Position numbers and translations under genes: made by a program
Part shown: positions 61,072 through 64,000 of the stretch, in pieces
Position numbering within the stretch: position 1 is the stretch's first letter
How the letters are laid out: each line of letters starts with the position of its first letter
Notes under the pieces: model-generated
Database searches by the model: none
What the model saw: only the letters and a program-made list of their open reading frames with translations
Told to the model about the DNA's origin: nothing
Source of the DNA: Symbiodinium natans
Lineage: Eukaryota > Sar > Dinophyceae > Suessiales > Symbiodiniaceae
Direction: 5' to 3'
NCBI GenBank assembly: GCA_905221605.1
Contig: CAJNDS010002805.1
Coordinates: 103,501-167,500 of the forward strand
DNA length: 64,000 nt

Positions 61072-62046
61072 AAAGGAGGCTCATCCAGAAAACTCCTACC
61101 GCCTCCCTTACTTAGAAGACAATATACATCAACCCGCAGAAGCGCAAACGTGGTGGGGCGTGGGCAACAGATATGGCGGCAACGATGGCATCAACAGCGT
61201 ATGGACGTCAATACCATCTTTTCAGGCCTCCTCCTTTCGATCCGACACACAAATTAAGGAATTGATCAATGGAATCAGGTCCTGCCAGTGATCAGACACG
61301 ATCATGCGTTGATTATTGAGGGAGCTATGAAGTCCCCTTAACAAATCAAATGCCAATCTGGTCAAACAAGGAGCTGGAACAACCGCCTTGCAGCGAACAG
61401 ACACTTGCTCAACGCCTCTCTGAAATGCATAGGACCGCTCTTCAAGATCCTTGACAGATCGTGACGCGAGGTAACCGCCATCCCAGGCATACTCATCCTG
61501 GATGTGTTGCAATCTCAAGCCTTTTTCCGACATGGCAACTACTCACTGCACGGCTGCGCGGTCACATCTCTCAGCTGCGTGTTGCTTCGAAGGTGGATGC
61601 CATTGAAGTTTTTGGTGGAACCTGATCTCCACTTCCAATACTGCAACAGTGCAGGGAGCCTATCAAGGAGGGAACGTAAGACTTTCAGAGGTTTAAAACA
61701 TGCCATGAGCCGCAGCGAGTTCGCTGGAAGGTACTTTGGATGCCAAGCAGAACAGCTTTACGCATTGGACTTGGCCTCTCGGCGGCAATCCTGGAAACGC
61801 ACTGGCCGAGAGCATCACAGCTTCAGCATTCGCACCAAGCAAGCTGAGCTGCTGGCAAACCACCCTAGAACAATGTGCAAAGGAGTGTTGAAACTGTCCC
61901 AGAATGCTAGACATGTGTGACATTCTGGGCTCTATAGCACCCTTTGAAAAGCAGCCTTTGTCAACACCTGATGTCGGATAAAATCACTCAAGATGACCCT
62001 AAAAGTGACCCAAGCTGAATTGTTTTCCCAAGCAGCATCGATAAGC
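61072..62046. other. Unassigned unique sequence
   Basis: No telomere-like repeats. Open frames at 61222-61533 (minus; contains SVKDLEERSYAFQRGVEQVS) and 61504-61920 (plus; 138 codons) are possible, but neither shows a recognisable motif or clear splice signals. It lies downstream of the RNA ligase on the minus strand and could hold its 3' untranslated region or another gene. Confidence 0.4.
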
Positions 62047-63209
62047 TTAGCCATCAGCTACTCCAGCGTGCAGTGTAAACAGAAGCCTCTCAATGGTTTT
62101 GCTTGGAGCATCTTGGGCCCACTCCGCTGCACTGATGTTGCGTGTGCGCATGGAGAAGAGTCCTGCTTGGCACCATTGCTGTTTAGCCAGCAGTGCAAAC
62201 TCCTTCTGTGTGGTGACCATGGAAAGCTCATCATAGCAAGTCTGCATATCCGCGAGCATGCTGGCATAACGCTTGTCCACCCTACTCAGCCTTTCCTGCA
62301 TATCTGGGCGGTAGATGGCAAACTCAGCTGTTTCACCAGCTTGCACAATCTGAAGGAGGTCCTTGTCAGAAATGCCCTCTGGCCGCGTGAGTGGAAACTT
62401 CCAGGCTGCATTTACATAACTTGGGCACTTGACCTTCACACGCCGATATTCTGCGTCACAGATCACAAAGCCTTCGTCTTCCGACCCATGCAAAGTCTGT
62501 GCTGCCCGGCGGACAAGATCAGCAGTGAGGGCACCTGCTCCCTCTTCACTGCTGAGCGCCCGCACATCCACTTCTTGTTGTACCCTCCAGCCAAAGCTGC
62601 AGCGATTGGAGCAGGATCCTCCTCTTGTAACGTGTGCATGTTTCGGCAGCCAATCAGAGTCAATGCAGCGTCGCTGTACTGGACAACGATGGGATGACGT
62701 GGCGACGTGAGCTCAAACATGTAGCAGCGGTAGTGACTTCTGTCATCTCCTGGAGGTGTTGGGAGGCGGTAGCCCCTTTCTTCCCAAGTCTGCCAAAATA
62801 GTTCCCTCATCGGCAACCTGCCCCCAGGGTCATTGTACGCTACCATTGAAGAGGCGTCAGGCTTGCCGGAAGAAGCAACCTGCCAACTGCCATGCAGCCA
62901 ATAAAGGATTGTCAGAGAGCCATCCAATTTTTCAAACACGCGGCAGGTGGCCCAATCGATGTCTGCGGCCTCCATCTCACCAAGGTTGTAGAAACGGTCA
63001 AAGGGGTACGCAAGCAAACTCCATTGATCCTCTTTCTTGTCATATCTGCAAATGGCGCCTCTGGCGGAGTCCGCCACAGGATCTCCCTTTGGTGATGACC
63101 GTGAGTACTTGAACTGGACCACATCTGGATAGCTTTCATGCGTCACAGCATTGATGCAGTACTTTGACTGCAAGGTTGCCAATCCGCCTTGCCTGTTCAG
63201 AGCTTCCAC
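62047..63209 (-). CDS. T4 Rnl1-like RNA ligase, one frameshift
   Basis: Two minus frames combine into one protein of about 387 codons. The first (63209-62570) holds ADSARGAICRYDKK and LLAYPFDRFYNLGE, then motif I VFEKLDGSLTI with the nucleotidyl-lysine (KxDG), and MFELTSP. The second (62571-62047) holds SEDEGFVICDAEYRRVKVKC then PSYV, motifs IV and V of ATP-dependent RNA ligases. The frames meet at KKW|DVRALSS near 62569; one missing base explains the shift, either a mutation or an assembly error. Such ligases join RNA 5'-phosphate to 3'-hydroxyl ends in repair or splicing-like reactions. No intron is seen, unlike the minus-strand genes to the left, so a retrocopy or horizontally acquired gene is possible. 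The start is uncertain: the frame is open upstream to 63332. Confidence 0.8.
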
Positions 63210-64000
63210 TAGGGCACACCCAGCTCTCCCAGCAGAAGCAGCATGAGCACTTGTCGCGTGATGACAAAACGAACAAGACGAGGCGGTTCCTGGAAGGTGT
63301 GACTCTCCATCGGTTGCCGCTGAAGGCCAGTGTCAGAATCAAGGGCGATCCCAGAATTGCACAGGCGGTTGCTCGTCTCAGCATTTTCACAGCAAGCATG
63401 ACAGCCTACAAGACAACGCTGTGCTTCTGGCACTTGGTCCAAAAGAAGCTGACTGCGTAACTTGCTACAATGCTGCAGGGGGCTAGCACTGTCATGTACT
63501 GATCTTATGCTCAATTGGCAATTGAGTTGGCCGTGGAGTCAGAGCATTGCTGGGGGTCTGCGCAACTTGATGCCAGCTACCATACTTGCTGCAATACTGC
63601 TAAATCTTCCCGGCAGCTGGGCGCCAGGGTAGTAGATGGTAGAAAAGCTGCTCTAGTCACTCAAAGTGAGTTTCGTGTTTGACAAGTGCGCCCAGGAGCT
63701 TCATGGTGAGGAATCTGGCCCCACCTAACAAACACTGATGAAAGTCTGGGATGCATCGCTCTTATCCCAAGCACGACTCAATACCCACTCCGCCAGTTTT
63801 TCAGGGCATGGACGGCATGGCCTCGAAATATTTGAGGGGCCAATTCTGAATCATATGTTGTTGCTTCTAGGGAGAACTGCAACAAATGGGCAATGCATAG
63901 CTCAAGTGTCCACAAAGATCACTGCATCTTCTTCATCGCGAAATGGATCTTCCGCACAGTGTGGTAGTTATGTAACAGTAGCACTCACCCTTGAGCCTCC
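63210..64000. other. Right-end unique sequence, no resolved gene
   Basis: No telomere-like repeats. 63210-63332 remains open in the ligase frame and might be N-terminal coding or 5' leader. Beyond about 63515 I see no long frame or recognisable feature. Confidence 0.4.

Noticed and set aside
62058-62710. Plus-strand frames opposite the RNA ligase
   Set aside because: Shadows of the ligase; the motif evidence is on the minus strand.

Overview
The window looks like dinoflagellate nuclear DNA. Supporting signs are plant-type telomere-like repeats (TTTAGGG/CCCTAAA) scattered through the whole interval rather than only at an end, tiny exons with GT-, GC- and GA-type donors, relict pieces resembling the dinoflagellate spliced leader, and two large non-LTR retrotransposons with RNase H domains. 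There is no bacterial operon structure, rRNA, tRNA or CRISPR that I can support. All assignments come from reading the sequence; no search was run.

Most of 2.8-56.2 kb looks like repeat junk but appears to be intron. Short unique islands of 31-350 bp sit between repeat arrays. Read on the minus strand, most have one good open frame, an AG acceptor on one side and a GT, GC or GA donor on the other. In gene sense the introns start with TTTAGGG-type arrays and end with CCCTAAA-type arrays, so each can fold back on itself. I propose three minus-strand genes or gene groups. Gene A (about 56.1-34.2 kb) has many micro-exons encoding charged coiled-coil peptides. Gene X (about 34.0-16.4 kb) can be read across joined exons into a protein with NNCYNY, TFAQPG, FHWVR and SHKPGGTP motifs; it ends in a phase-compatible stop. 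Gene C (about 13.9-2.8 kb) is a further set of mostly coiled-coil exons. Several intron ends carry direct repeats of 10-26 bp, as expected if introns arose by insertion.

Element A (25517-33808, plus strand) is a full-length-looking non-LTR retrotransposon with perfect 18-bp target-site duplications. It has a zinc-ribbon/coiled-coil ORF1, an endonuclease-RT-zinc-RNase H ORF2 and an unrecognised third ORF. It carries two in-frame stops and two frameshifts and sits antisense in what looks like a coding exon of gene X. Element B (about 56230-60681, plus strand) is a 5'-truncated retrotransposon embedded in a CCCTAAA array; it keeps the tail of the endonuclease plus RT, zinc and RNase H domains.

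The right end (60.9-64 kb) is free of telomere-like repeats. It carries an apparently intronless T4 Rnl1-like RNA ligase on the minus strand with one frameshift. Several families of 80-190 bp terminal-inverted-repeat elements are dispersed through the intron-like regions; two copies of one family are nearly identical.
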